Below are positions 19,250 through 28,995 of a stretch of 64,000 bases of DNA, one piece after another. Numbering within the stretch: the stretch's first letter is position 1; every line of letters starts with the position of its first letter. The stretch comes from Fervidobacterium changbaicum. Lineage in GTDB: Bacteria; Thermotogota; Thermotogae; Thermotogales; Fervidobacteriaceae. The translations under genes and the position numbers were made by a program. The notes under the pieces were generated by a model. The model did not search any database. It saw only the letters and a list, made by a program, of their open reading frames with translations, and was not told the DNA's origin. The DNA is taken from contig NZ_CP026721.1 in NCBI RefSeq assembly GCF_004117075.1, positions 1,488,001 through 1,552,000 on the forward strand, read 5' to 3'.

Positions 19250-20335
19250 TTGAACGCTCTGTCTGGTTATGGTTCGGTTGAGCAAAGGCTTTTTGGATAT
19301 ACTCAGGATGGCACACAGGTACACGAATACACACTCATCAACAAAAACGGGTTGATGATGAAAGTCCTCTCGCTCGGTGGCATTGTTCGGGAGTTATGGG
19401 TGCCCGATAAAGACGGAAGGTTCGTTGATATTGTTCTTGGATACAACAGTGTGGAAGAGTACGAACAAAACACGGGCTATCTGGGAGCTGTTATTGGTAG
19501 GTTTGCCAACCGGATAGCTTACGGAAGATTCCAAATCGATGGTGTTACTTATCAATTAGCGCTGAACGACGGTGGCGGGAAAAGGCCGAATGCACTACAC
19601 GGTGGTTTTAAGGGATTTGACAAAAAAGTTTGGAAAGCCTTTGATGAAGTGACCCCTGAAGGTCCCAAACTTCAACTAAGACTAAGAAGTCACGATGGAG
19701 AAGAAGGTTACCCTGGAAATTTGGATGTTACGGTTATTTACACGCTAACAAACGAAAATGAATGGAAAATAGAATACACAGCGAAAACTGACAAGCCGAC
19801 AATCGTCAATTTGACACAGCATACGTATTTCAACTTAAACGGCAGAGGCAAAATCTACGATCATAAAGTGTTTATTAACGCAGAGAAGTACACACCGGTC
19901 AATGAAAACCTGATACCTACTGGTGAAATTTCCACTGTCGAAGGTACTCCTTACGATTTGAGAAAGCAAACAACCATAGGAGAAGCAATAGAACGTTTGA
20001 AAAGCGTGTATCCGAACTTGAAAGGTTTTGACATCAACTACGTTCTTAGTGAAAGTGATGACAGATGTGAGAAATTTGTAGGAAAGGTATTAAGTGAAAA
20101 GAGTGGAATTTCAATTGAGGTTTACACAACGCAACCTGGAGTTCAGTTTTACACAGGGAACTACTTACAGGGGTTCCAAGGAAAGTACGGTCAGTATTAC
20201 GACGAGCATACAGGCTTTTGCCTTGAGACACAGCACTTTCCAGACTCACCTAACCATAAAAACTTTCCAACAACGATCTTAAGATCAGGTGTGCTCTACC
20301 ACCATATCACACACTTCAAATTTTCTGTAGCTTAA
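19250..20335 (+). CDS. galM: Aldose 1-epimerase (galactose mutarotase)
   Basis: GalM interconverts alpha and beta anomers of aldoses such as galactose and glucose. The protein has about 361 residues and no signal peptide. The family motifs are visible: VIGRFANRI, LHGG, NLTQHTYFNL (with a catalytic His), and, near the C-terminus, PGVQFYTGN and FCLETQHFPD with the catalytic Glu. The start is uncertain: TTG 19250 is spaced best from GAGGTG at 19238-19243, while GTG 19241 overlaps that site. It lies behind pepF and ends at a strong bidirectional terminator. No other sugar genes are adjacent. Confidence 0.92.
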   Translation: MNALSGYGSVEQRLFGYTQDGTQVHEYTLINKNGLMMKVLSLGGIVRELWVPDKDGRFVDIVLGYNSVEEYEQNTGYLGAVIGRFANRIAYGRFQIDGVTYQLALNDGGGKRPNALHGGFKGFDKKVWKAFDEVTPEGPKLQLRLRSHDGEEGYPGNLDVTVIYTLTNENEWKIEYTAKTDKPTIVNLTQHTYFNLNGRGKIYDHKVFINAEKYTPVNENLIPTGEISTVEGTPYDLRKQTTIGEAIERLKSVYPNLKGFDINYVLSESDDRCEKFVGKVLSEKSGISIEVYTTQPGVQFYTGNYLQGFQGKYGQYYDEHTGFCLETQHFPDSPNHKNFPTTILRSGVLYHHITHFKFSVA

Positions 20336-20338
20336 AAC

Positions 20339-20379
20339 AACAAAGCCCCCAAATTTTTGTTTTTCGGGGGCTTTGTTTT
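20339..20379. terminator. Bidirectional terminator between galM and pmbA
   Basis: A 12-base-pair stem (AACAAAGCCCCC at 20339-20350 with its complement at 20366-20377) encloses a 15-base loop. T-rich runs follow on both strands, so it can stop transcription from galM (+) and from pmbA (-). Confidence 0.9.
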
Positions 20380-20403
20380 AGTTTTTAATTTAAGTGCAAA
20401 CTA

Positions 20404-21711
20404 TCACGCGTTACCGGCTATATCGAGTGTACTTATCAGCACAGAAGGTGTTATTATTCCCATAAATGCGCGTATATCACTTCCTACTTCCTCGATGTTC
20501 TTTATCATCTCAAGGAAGTTCCCGGATATCGTTATCTGTTCAACTCCGTGCGTGATTTTCCCGCCTTCAACTTTGAAAGCTTTAGCACCAAGCGAGAAGT
20601 TACCTGATATTGGATTGGCTCCCGAATGCATACCTTCCACTTCGATTATCACAAGCCCATCATCCAAAGTCATCAGCAATTCTTCAAAGGATTTCTTGCC
20701 CGGTTCAATGTAAAGGTTTATCGGCTGTATACCGGTTCCCATTGCGTTACCTGTTGGCTCAACGCCATCTTTTTTTGCTGTTTTTAAATTGTGCAGGAAT
20801 GTTTTGAAAACACCGTTTTCGATAATTGTCTTCTCTTTTGTAGGGACTCCTTGTGTATCAAACGGTGCACAGCTTATACTTAGTGGATGATACGGCAAGT
20901 CTTTAACCGTGAGTACCTCACTTCCAATCTTTTCACCAAGTTTTCCTTTAAGAGGTGACAAATTTTTCTGCGCATTTTCTGCGCTGATCATCGAAATAAG
21001 CATGCCAAGTATGTCTGAAAAAACGTCGTTTCTAAGAATCACTCTGTATTTCCCACTTTTGACTGATTTTGAGCCTACAAGTGCAAGTGCCTCATCGCGT
21101 GCTTTTGAACCCACCTGAATTGGATCAAGAGCTTCTGGTTTCCTTCCAAGTGCGAATTCGACTGCTGACCTGGGAGAGACATCTTTTGCAACGGCCATCG
21201 CGTACATGAATCCTCCACCGTTGACGTAAGACACGTCAAGTCCAAGGGTGTTAGCAAGTCGCATTTCGTTCATCTGTTGCCCGTAGACAGCCATATCGTT
21301 CATTATTTCCGCGCTTTTACGAATCTCTTCATGCGCCTTCTCAACGTACGACAGTCTTTCTTTCACAGACAATTTCTCAAAACTACCATCGTATGGTTCT
21401 ATCTGTGGATATTCACCTTTTCCATCGTAGAAATATTCAACATCTTCTGTATCAATTATCGATATATTACTCAACGCGTCTTCGAATACTTTCTCTGGAT
21501 CGTCCAAAGTTTCCGTGTAAGACATCCCAAGTTTACCATCTTTCAAAATTTGGAGTGTGATTTTGAATTTGCCTGCATCTGTGTACTGATCCATCTGACC
21601 ATTTTGGTATCTTACTTGGAAGTTCTTATTTTGAGAGTAGCTTATCTGCGCCTCTACGCCATTTGCTTTTGCAAGCTTGAATATCTTTTCTTTGAATTGT
21701 TCGAACGTCAT
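20404..21711 (-). CDS. pmbA: PmbA/TldE, TldD-family protease partner
   Basis: This is the TldE (PmbA) half of the TldD/TldE metalloprotease pair, which degrades unfolded peptides and processes some modified peptides. The 435-residue protein has the family fold but lacks the HExxxH zinc motif, as expected for TldE. Recognisable stretches include ALGRKPEALDP, the DTQGVPT turn, SGANPISGNFSLGA and the C-terminal TISGNFLEMI. Its ATG overlaps the stop of tldD by four bases, with GGGGGGC upstream, so the two are translationally coupled. Confidence 0.9.
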   Translation of the reverse strand: MTFEQFKEKIFKLAKANGVEAQISYSQNKNFQVRYQNGQMDQYTDAGKFKITLQILKDGKLGMSYTETLDDPEKVFEDALSNISIIDTEDVEYFYDGKGEYPQIEPYDGSFEKLSVKERLSYVEKAHEEIRKSAEIMNDMAVYGQQMNEMRLANTLGLDVSYVNGGGFMYAMAVAKDVSPRSAVEFALGRKPEALDPIQVGSKARDEALALVGSKSVKSGKYRVILRNDVFSDILGMLISMISAENAQKNLSPLKGKLGEKIGSEVLTVKDLPYHPLSISCAPFDTQGVPTKEKTIIENGVFKTFLHNLKTAKKDGVEPTGNAMGTGIQPINLYIEPGKKSFEELLMTLDDGLVIIEVEGMHSGANPISGNFSLGAKAFKVEGGKITHGVEQITISGNFLEMIKNIEEVGSDIRAFMGIITPSVLISTLDIAGNA

Positions 21712-23105
21712 GCGTTTCGCCCCCCAACGATGATTTCTCTGACCTTAATCGTTGGTTGCCCAACGTCAGCTGGTATGGAACCACTGTAAGAACCACACAT
21801 ACCTTGTCCTCTTGCCACATCGTTTCCAACCATCTCGATCTTCTGGATGATTTCATAGCCCTTCCCTATCAACGTAGCACCTTTAACTGGTTTTGTTATC
21901 TTTCCATTTTCTATCAGATAGCCTTCGTTTACAGCGAAATTGAACTCTCCGGTTGCGGGGTTCACAGAACCTCCACCCATCGTCTTTGCATACAAACCAT
22001 ATTCAACAGAAGCGATTATTTCTTCAGGGTGGTAATCACCTGGGAGGATGAACGTGTTACTCATTCTCGATGTCGGTGCGAACGTGTAATCTTGCCTTCT
22101 ACCACTGCCTGTTGATGGCATTCCCATCCTTCTTGAGCCGAGCTTATCGATCATGTAACCTTTCAGAATACCGTTTTCAATAAGCATAATTCTTTGCGTT
22201 GGTGTTCCTTCATCATCAACATTTGCACTACCCCATGCATTTGGAATCGTTGCATCGTCAACTGCGCTGACACATTCAGCTGCTACTTGTTGTCCAAGTT
22301 TGCCGGCAAAAACGGACATTCCGCGTGCCACAGAGGAGGCTTCCAGTGCGTGTCCGACAGCTTCATGGAAGATAACTCCACCGAATTCATTGGAAATTAC
22401 CACGGTCATCTTACCTGCCGGAGCTGGTTGTGCATCCACCATCCTCACAGCAATCCTTGCCGCCCTAACACCTGCTTGTTCAACATCGATTTTTTCCAAA
22501 AACTCAGGTCCCATAGCTGCACCCGGACCGTAAAAGCCTGACTCCATCTGTCCATCCTTGACAGCTACGGCATTTATCATCAACCTGGTGCGCACCCTGT
22601 TGTCTGTTACGAATACGCCTTCGCTGTTTGCTATCAGCACATTCTGGTCGTAGTCCCAGTACCTTACGACAACTTGCGCTATCGTTGGTGAGTATCTCTT
22701 AGCTGCCTCGTATGCCCTTTTCATATAACCAACTTTTGCCTCTTTTTTGACTTGTTCTGGCTTCCACAAAACAAAATGCTTGTTCTCAAGTTCTTTCTTT
22801 CTCAAATCGATCGAGAAATCTTTGAGCTTGATTTCTCCAAGAGCTTCGCCAACGCGCTTGGCAACATTAAGAATATTTTCTTTAGACAGATCGTTTGTGT
22901 ACGCATATATTGCCTTATCTCCGAGAAATCCCCTTATACCTACACCGAACATCCTGCCAGTTTGTGCAAGTTCTACTTTCCCGTTCTTCAGCTCAATGTT
23001 TGTAGAATATCTATCTTCGACAAAAACTTCCGCGAAATCTCCACCGTATCTCAGAACCGTTGCCAAAATCTCTTCAACAAAAGGCTTGTCAAATCTGTCC
23101 AACAC
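21708..23105 (-). CDS. tldD: TldD metalloprotease subunit
   Basis: TldD is the catalytic zinc subunit of the TldD/TldE protease. The protein has about 465 residues. The metal site HEAVGH (HExxxH) lies in VIFHEAVGHALEAS, and the C-terminal Cys region GMCGSYSGSIPADVGQP is typical. The frame extends upstream to 23165, but that ATG lies in the promoter -10 element. GTG 23105 (or TTG 23102) has GGGGTGAG just upstream and is preferred. pmbA follows with a four-base overlap. Confidence 0.92.
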   Translation of the reverse strand: MLDRFDKPFVEEILATVLRYGGDFAEVFVEDRYSTNIELKNGKVELAQTGRMFGVGIRGFLGDKAIYAYTNDLSKENILNVAKRVGEALGEIKLKDFSIDLRKKELENKHFVLWKPEQVKKEAKVGYMKRAYEAAKRYSPTIAQVVVRYWDYDQNVLIANSEGVFVTDNRVRTRLMINAVAVKDGQMESGFYGPGAAMGPEFLEKIDVEQAGVRAARIAVRMVDAQPAPAGKMTVVISNEFGGVIFHEAVGHALEASSVARGMSVFAGKLGQQVAAECVSAVDDATIPNAWGSANVDDEGTPTQRIMLIENGILKGYMIDKLGSRRMGMPSTGSGRRQDYTFAPTSRMSNTFILPGDYHPEEIIASVEYGLYAKTMGGGSVNPATGEFNFAVNEGYLIENGKITKPVKGATLIGKGYEIIQKIEMVGNDVARGQGMCGSYSGSIPADVGQPTIKVREIIVGGRNA

Positions 23106-23164
23106 AGTCTCACCCCTTTTTTCAGATAACAGATAGTTCGCTATTCGAACGAAACACATGTACA

Positions 23165-23194
23165 ATTATACCACAAACGAAATTCATAAGTCAA
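23165..23194 (-). promoter_or_regulatory. tldD promoter
   Basis: The minus strand reads TTGACT, an 18-base spacer, then TATAAT inside GTGGTATAAT (23165-23174). This places the start site about 50 bases upstream of the chosen tldD GTG and rules out the longer reading frame start at 23165. Confidence 0.7.
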
Positions 23195-23218
23195 AGCATA
23201 TCAAGATATCGATTATGT

Positions 23219-25054
23219 TCATCTTCTTTCGAAATAACTATCCAGCTGGTCAAACGTGATTTTCATCATTATAGGTCTTCCATGAGGACATGTGAGGAGG
23301 TTTTTACCTTTTATCTCCTCGATAAGCATTCTTACTTCCTCTTCGCTCAGTTTATCACCTGTTTTCACGGCAGTTTTACAGGCCTTCGTTGCAAGAACGT
23401 GCAGAATGCTCTGTGGTTTGTTGAACGGAAGCCTATATTCCTCGAGTACCTCCAGTAACGTCTCTTGAGCTCGTGTTATCTTTATCAACGAAGGGATGGA
23501 TTTTAAAACAACCTTGGCACTATTTTCTGATTTTTCCATCTCTATGCTGAAACCAAGCTCTTTCAATTCAGCTTCCAGACCTTCCAAAACATTCGCTAAG
23601 CTTTTCCCTATACTAAATTCCACAGGTATCAAAAGATCTACAGGCTGGAATTCATGCTCTTTGAGTTGTTCATAAATAACCCTTTCATGCGCGGCATGGA
23701 AGTCTATGATAACGATCCCATCGTTATCTTCAAAAAGGATGTACCTATTCTTTATTATTGTGAACGCTCCTGCTTTATCCAAACTCGTTGGACTGGCGAA
23801 ATTTGGAAAGAGCGCAGGATGTGAGTTGGCGGTTTTGAAATCGACACTTTTCTGATATTTTTCACCTGTTTGAATCATGTGCTGAGGAAACGAAAGGCTT
23901 TTTTCCTTCGTTTGGAATTTTTGAAATTCATCCGTCTGGTTGAACTTTCCTGTTGAATCTTTGCCTGACTCGGTCAAAATGTTTTTTGACTCGCTCTGTT
24001 CAACGTACGTTGAAACGAATTGATCAAGAGCACCTTTGTCAATTTTTTCAACAAACAACTGGAATCCTTCGAACTTTCTTAATGTATCCCTCACGCACCT
24101 TGCTATCGCGTCGTAGACAACACGTGGTTCAGAAAATTTCACCTGCAGCTTTTGCGGATGAATGTTCACATCGACTTCGTTTGGCGGAATATTTATGAAA
24201 ATCACAGCGTATGGGTGCGTGCTTTCAACAAGTGACTCACCGTATCCGCGCTCTAAAGAAAGATGAAGCAAATTATCCAACACAAACCGGCCGTTGACAA
24301 AAAACAGCTGGCCAGAACGGTTCTTTCTGAAAAACTGAGGTGATGAAATTATCCCAGAAATCGAAACTGAACTATTAACATAATTATCAATAACTTCAAA
24401 CGACTTCACCTCTGGGAAAATCAACTTGAACCTATCGGGCAAGCTTGATGCAGGTGCATTGTAAACAATTTCTTCATCTACTTTGAAAAGGAACCGAATT
24501 TCTGGCTTTGTAAGTAAAAACCTCTCGATTACCTCAGTTACCATGCGCCTTTCGATCTTTTCTGAGGAAAGAAACTTTCTTCTTGCGGGGATGTTGAAGA
24601 ATAAGTCGTGCACTTCAACGGTCGTTCCCTTCTCCCTGAAAGTTTCTGCTACTTTGACAAGTTTTCCACCAACCATTTCGAGTTTGTGCGACTCAATGCC
24701 GTCAGAAGTTGTTATCACCAGTCTTGATACTTCACCAATTGAAGCGAGCGCTTCGCCCCTAAAACCGTAGCTCGTGATGTTGTAGATGTCTTCGAGCGAA
24801 GAAATCTTGCTTGTTGTATACCTTTGAACTGCAAGTAGAAGGTCTTCCTTTGACATACCAGAACCGTTATCGACAACTTTGATATAGCTTTTGCCTCCGT
24901 CTTTTATCTGAACTTCTATATTAGAAGCACCGGCGTCAATGGAGTTTTCCACCAGTTCCTTAACAACGGACGCAGGGTTAGCCACAACCTCACCGGCGGC
25001 TATTTTCGATACAACTTCTTCAGGCAGTTTGATTATCTTTGTCTTCTCACTCAT
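23219..25054 (-). CDS. mutL: MutL, DNA mismatch repair protein
   Basis: MutL links mismatch recognition by MutS to strand incision. The protein has about 611 residues. The N-terminal GHKL ATPase shows KELVENSIDAG (motif I), VVDNGSGM (motif II) and YGFRGEALASI (motif III). After a variable linker rich in Ser, Lys and Gln (about 330-420), the C-terminal dimerisation and nuclease domain has DFHAAHERVIYE, ACKTAVKTGD and CPHGRP. The nuclease motif is normally DQHA(x2)E(x4)E; here Gln is Phe while the acidic residues are kept. ATG 25054 follows GGAGG; an upstream ATG at 25093 lies in the promoter. mutS is not in the window. Confidence 0.95.
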   Translation of the reverse strand: MSEKTKIIKLPEEVVSKIAAGEVVANPASVVKELVENSIDAGASNIEVQIKDGGKSYIKVVDNGSGMSKEDLLLAVQRYTTSKISSLEDIYNITSYGFRGEALASIGEVSRLVITTSDGIESHKLEMVGGKLVKVAETFREKGTTVEVHDLFFNIPARRKFLSSEKIERRMVTEVIERFLLTKPEIRFLFKVDEEIVYNAPASSLPDRFKLIFPEVKSFEVIDNYVNSSVSISGIISSPQFFRKNRSGQLFFVNGRFVLDNLLHLSLERGYGESLVESTHPYAVIFINIPPNEVDVNIHPQKLQVKFSEPRVVYDAIARCVRDTLRKFEGFQLFVEKIDKGALDQFVSTYVEQSESKNILTESGKDSTGKFNQTDEFQKFQTKEKSLSFPQHMIQTGEKYQKSVDFKTANSHPALFPNFASPTSLDKAGAFTIIKNRYILFEDNDGIVIIDFHAAHERVIYEQLKEHEFQPVDLLIPVEFSIGKSLANVLEGLEAELKELGFSIEMEKSENSAKVVLKSIPSLIKITRAQETLLEVLEEYRLPFNKPQSILHVLATKACKTAVKTGDKLSEEEVRMLIEEIKGKNLLTCPHGRPIMMKITFDQLDSYFERR

Positions 25055-25092
25055 GACCGATTCTTTCCTCCTTTGAACAGCTTTCCAAAACA

Positions 25093-25102
25093 ATTATACC
25101 AT
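25093..25102 (-). promoter_or_regulatory. mutL promoter, extended -10
   Basis: The minus strand reads ATGGTATAAT about 40 bases upstream of the mutL ATG. No -35 hexamer is evident; the upstream bases belong to the terminator of the preceding gene. Confidence 0.6.
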
Positions 25103-25105
25103 CTT

Positions 25106-25148
25106 AAAAGAAAAAAGCCTGCCGATTTCGTAATTGAAAATCGGCAGG
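25106..25148 (-). terminator. Terminator after the OMP/lipoprotein operon
   Basis: An 11-base-pair stem (CCTGCCGATTT at 25118-25128 with AAATCGGCAGG at 25138-25148) is followed on the minus strand by a run of six T and further T-rich sequence. It ends transcription from the outer-membrane protein gene that stops at 25194. Confidence 0.88.
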
Positions 25149-25193
25149 TTGAGGGATACAAGTAGGTTTAGGATGTAGTTTTAAGTACTTAAC

Positions 25194-26423
25194 TTACAGA
25201 CCTCCGGATATTGTTAGTGAAAATCCTATTCCGGGGGTGGAATTGTTTGTTGGTATGAATGAGTTAGTTGTTGCTGTAAGTTTCAAATCGGCATTAAGGA
25301 AGAATAGATTCATCCCAACACCTATAGTGTGCGAATAGGTTATTTGGTTGTACCCAAGTATGTAGTATGCCTTAGCAATACCAATGTTCAGTCCTGCGTA
25401 GCCTTTTACTGCCCAATTACCGTCGAGCCAGTAACTGCCCATGACTCCCCACATTATGAATCCATCGTTTTTCAAATAAGCTGTAATTTGCATTGGCGGA
25501 GCGACACTTACCGGTGTTATCAGCCTTGCAACAATGGGGTCGGAAACAGAATACGTTGCGTCTGCGGTAATATTTGTACCCTCTGCTGTGTACGTGATTT
25601 TTCCGTTACCTATTACTTCAACTGAATACCAAGCTTTCGCCGGTGATATTACTATGTTACGTACCGCTATACCGAATACGTCATTTCCGTACCCCACTTC
25701 TACCGAAATCCCATAGTCTTCAAAGTTACTAAGGTCATTCACCAAGTTCTGTATATTTTGCGACATTAAGTCGTTCAAAGAAATTCGACTGTAAGCTCTA
25801 ATTTTTCCAGAAGCACTTAGCTCAGCGTAGGCAGGTGTTGCACTTGAAGTGTACGAAACATCTATCATAGTTGTTTGTGGGTCACTGTACAAAACGGGTG
25901 TGAACAAGTTCCCCGCAACGTAAATATCTCCAATAACGATTGCGATACCTCCGTTTGCTGTAATATTTGCATTAAAGAAGTTCGTATAACTGCTTTCATA
26001 TGTTTCATCTATTTGTGTATCACCAACAAGAAGTTCTGCAAACGTCTTCGGAAGCGTTAAGTTGATGTTACCATCAACACGTGTGTACGGTACAAACCTT
26101 AACGCTCCGAGTTTCAAGTCAGCGTATGCGCCTAAACTAACCGGAAGAGCAAACTGAAATCCACTTTGCAAAGCCGAAGAGAGAGTAGTTTTGTCGACTT
26201 TGAAATCCTCTTCATTCAAAAGTGCATTAATATTACCCATGCTGAGAATATTCTGACCAAATTCAAATTCAGCAAACGGGACGAACTTTAAGAGCGCCGT
26301 AAAATCGTGCCTAACCAACGAGACATTTCCAAAAAGTCCGAAAGGTTGGATGGTAAGAGCAAAACCTGAAATTGCTAGAATCAAGCTCAACATTACTAAA
26401 GAAGATGCAATCGTTCTCCTCAT
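25194..26423 (-). CDS. Outer-membrane-like beta-rich protein, function unknown
   Basis: I do not recognise a named family. The protein (about 409 residues) begins with a signal peptide (RRTIASSLVMLSLILAISGFA) and continues with beta-strand-like alternation, many Gly, Tyr, Asn and Thr, and no further hydrophobic helix. This suggests an outer-membrane beta-barrel; repeated pairs such as YTNFFNANITANGGIAI and YAGLNIGIAKAYYIL look like barrel hairpins. The ATG at 26423 has AGGTGAG upstream. It starts 15 bases after the large lipoprotein gene, so the two form an operon and may act together at the outer membrane. Confidence 0.65.
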   Translation of the reverse strand: MRRTIASSLVMLSLILAISGFALTIQPFGLFGNVSLVRHDFTALLKFVPFAEFEFGQNILSMGNINALLNEEDFKVDKTTLSSALQSGFQFALPVSLGAYADLKLGALRFVPYTRVDGNINLTLPKTFAELLVGDTQIDETYESSYTNFFNANITANGGIAIVIGDIYVAGNLFTPVLYSDPQTTMIDVSYTSSATPAYAELSASGKIRAYSRISLNDLMSQNIQNLVNDLSNFEDYGISVEVGYGNDVFGIAVRNIVISPAKAWYSVEVIGNGKITYTAEGTNITADATYSVSDPIVARLITPVSVAPPMQITAYLKNDGFIMWGVMGSYWLDGNWAVKGYAGLNIGIAKAYYILGYNQITYSHTIGVGMNLFFLNADLKLTATTNSFIPTNNSTPGIGFSLTISGGL

Positions 26424-26438
26424 TGCACTCACCTGCCT

Positions 26439-28943
26439 TTAATTTCCAAGTTTGACTTCAGTTGCAACTTTCAGTTCAACGGCGATGTACGGTGCAACAC
26501 TTAATTTACCGTTGTAGTTCAAGGCGATGTTTGAATTTTTCGGTAACAGTATCTGATATGGTGTGTTGTTCTTTGATAATGTTGCAATATCGTCTTTGTT
26601 CACACCTATGGTTGGAACTGAATCTGAAAGTAATACCTCTACTTCGCCATTCTGCCCGAGTTTGAGCTTTGCCTTCAAACCTGTCGTATTTGAATACGTT
26701 TTGAACTTTATACTCACGTTATCTACGAGCTCTTTCAGAGGTTCTAACTGACTCAAGTCTACTGTACCTGAGCTTATTACAACATCATGGTCAGGTGTGT
26801 TTGCACTAATCGGCAGCGTGAACCCAAGGTTAGCTTTTATCTCGCTATCTTTTGTTAGCTCGCCGGGATCGGTTTCAACCGTTATACTAAGACTCAAAGG
26901 CGAACCTCCGCTGATAAGGGTTTCTATAATATTTCCAATATTTACCGGTGTTCCTTTTGAGATGTTGACTGTATTACCGGAGATGTTTAGTGTTAGCGTT
27001 GCAGGTATTGTTGAATTCGTTATATCGAACGAGACGGACGCATTGATGTTTAAATCAAGTTCCCTTATAAATGCGAACTCGTCCTTGAAGATGTCACCGA
27101 AGTTTATCAATGTCCCAAGGTCTTGTGTAAAGGTTTGACCTTTGAGTTTTACTTTGCTGATTTCAAACTTTTCGATAACTGGTTCTATCCAAAGGTTCAC
27201 ACCTTCTCGTATATCAATGTCAGATACAGTCAGTAAAGGCGGTACCAACGGGATTATCGTCAAGTCAAACGAGGTGAAAGTGGAAAAATCGAAGAGCTTG
27301 TTAACAGATTGCAATACAATGGAGTTTTGTCCAGAAAGTACATATGTTCCATTACCCGAGTCGAAGATGTTAGAAGCTATGTTCAAAGTAATTCCTGAGA
27401 TATTCCCAACATTGTAGTTGAGTTTTACCTTTATAGTTGCGGTTGCTTCACTGACGAAGTTGCGTACTTCACTTGGAACAGGCTGACTGAACGAAATGGG
27501 GGCTATACTGATGCCTGAAATCTTCGCGGTGGCTATTTTTATAGTCTGGTCACTTGGCAAATCGATAGTATAGGAAATCATGTTTCCAGTAACATTTCCA
27601 CTTATTGTACCAGAAACTGACGCTGGCAAGGATACATTTTGGAACGGGATTTGAACACCGGCCGCTGTACTTGTAAGAGCATTATTTCCAAACGTTCCAG
27701 ATACGTTAACAGATGTAAGGCCACTGAAGTTGAGTAGCATATATCCGCTATCTGAAGTGAATTTAAGCTCAGTAACATTATTTGGAAGTGGTACGTTAAC
27801 GCTGAGCGGATAGTCCTGTATTTTTTTAACCTGTACGTTTGGCGTGATCTGAACTTTTGGTTTCGTCCTCAAGTCGGCACTGACTAGTCCTGTCAGTTCT
27901 ATCGTGCCGTTAATATCTATTCCATCTCCTACCGTGAACAGTTTTGTATCATCGAGGTTTATTTGGGTGTTAAGTGAATTAGATGAGCCGATTCCGACTG
28001 TGTTACTACCAGAAACAACAGAGTAGTTTTGAGAAATATTTCCACTGAAACCAGCGATTGTTAATTTGATACCAACATTTCCACCAAGGGCTAATTTCCA
28101 TGTGCCAGAGGTTATAGGTATATGTTGCGAAACATTAATGGAAATCTTGCCGCCGCCAAGTTTTGAAGTATCTAAATCTTTAAAGTAATCCACCTTTTGG
28201 TTTTCGAAAGCTAAGGAAATTTTAGCCATTCCTGAAGAGGCAGAATCAAATTTGATTTTTACAGAGGACGTCTTCTTTATCAGAACATTTGCCAAGTTCT
28301 TAATTCCATTTACAGTGATTGGATAAGTTGTTCCATCGATTAGAAGTTCTGCATTTGAACCAGTAATTTGCTCAATAATAAATCTTACATTGACACTTTT
28401 CAAATTCGCTTCACTAAATATAAGTGTTGACAATACAGCAGGGGGGACGTCGAAAACATTTGTACCACCAGTAACTGGTACGATGAGACCTGAAATAAGA
28501 GTGAGATTACCTATTTCTACTTCAGATTGGTTAATCTCTTGAACTACTGGTTCTACAGACGGTAATTCGATTTGTCCGGACATAGCGTTTAAGAAATACG
28601 AAGTATCGATCTTGTACTCGAATCTACTTCCAAGTTCACCAAGTTTCGACTCAAGCTCATTTTGAACATCTTGCAAAAGTGTCCCGGGGCTGTAGGTAAT
28701 TTCCGAGGCGTACTTGAGTGTAATTGGGTCGGTTTTTTCTAAAGTTAAATCTCTACCAAGTTCGTTTGCAAAGCTATCGACCAAATCTTTCACTTTAAAA
28801 TCAAGAGTCGTCAGTGGGAATTCCAGATACTTAGTGTACTGCACCTTAACCTTTTCAGGTGGTTTTGAAGGTAACTTCAAACCGCAGGAAAACAAGATAA
28901 GACCGATGACTACAACGGTGAATACCATGTAGAACTTCCTCAT
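26439..28943 (-). CDS. Large beta-rich lipoprotein, function unknown
   Basis: I do not recognise a family. The 834-residue precursor has a type II signal peptide with lipobox LFSC, so Cys20 should be lipidated and the protein anchored to a membrane. The mature chain is almost all predicted beta structure, with few charged helices and many Val, Ile, Ser, Asn and Thr. Loosely repeating units carry phrases such as TLNISG, SVNVSG, ITVNG and LTISG. No enzymatic motif is visible. ATG 28943 follows AGGAGGTG. The gene heads a two-gene operon with the outer-membrane-like protein. An IS110 element lies about 50 bases upstream of its start and may have replaced its promoter. Confidence 0.65.
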   Translation of the reverse strand: MRKFYMVFTVVVIGLILFSCGLKLPSKPPEKVKVQYTKYLEFPLTTLDFKVKDLVDSFANELGRDLTLEKTDPITLKYASEITYSPGTLLQDVQNELESKLGELGSRFEYKIDTSYFLNAMSGQIELPSVEPVVQEINQSEVEIGNLTLISGLIVPVTGGTNVFDVPPAVLSTLIFSEANLKSVNVRFIIEQITGSNAELLIDGTTYPITVNGIKNLANVLIKKTSSVKIKFDSASSGMAKISLAFENQKVDYFKDLDTSKLGGGKISINVSQHIPITSGTWKLALGGNVGIKLTIAGFSGNISQNYSVVSGSNTVGIGSSNSLNTQINLDDTKLFTVGDGIDINGTIELTGLVSADLRTKPKVQITPNVQVKKIQDYPLSVNVPLPNNVTELKFTSDSGYMLLNFSGLTSVNVSGTFGNNALTSTAAGVQIPFQNVSLPASVSGTISGNVTGNMISYTIDLPSDQTIKIATAKISGISIAPISFSQPVPSEVRNFVSEATATIKVKLNYNVGNISGITLNIASNIFDSGNGTYVLSGQNSIVLQSVNKLFDFSTFTSFDLTIIPLVPPLLTVSDIDIREGVNLWIEPVIEKFEISKVKLKGQTFTQDLGTLINFGDIFKDEFAFIRELDLNINASVSFDITNSTIPATLTLNISGNTVNISKGTPVNIGNIIETLISGGSPLSLSITVETDPGELTKDSEIKANLGFTLPISANTPDHDVVISSGTVDLSQLEPLKELVDNVSIKFKTYSNTTGLKAKLKLGQNGEVEVLLSDSVPTIGVNKDDIATLSKNNTPYQILLPKNSNIALNYNGKLSVAPYIAVELKVATEVKLGN

Positions 28944-28995
28944 GAATGCCACCTCCTACATAAAAATATGGTATAAATAATTTAGCTTAAAAAAA

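Noticed and set aside
21277-21789. Plus-strand open frame of 170 codons opposite pmbA
   Set aside because: It is antisense to pmbA/tldD, which have clear domains and a coupled start.
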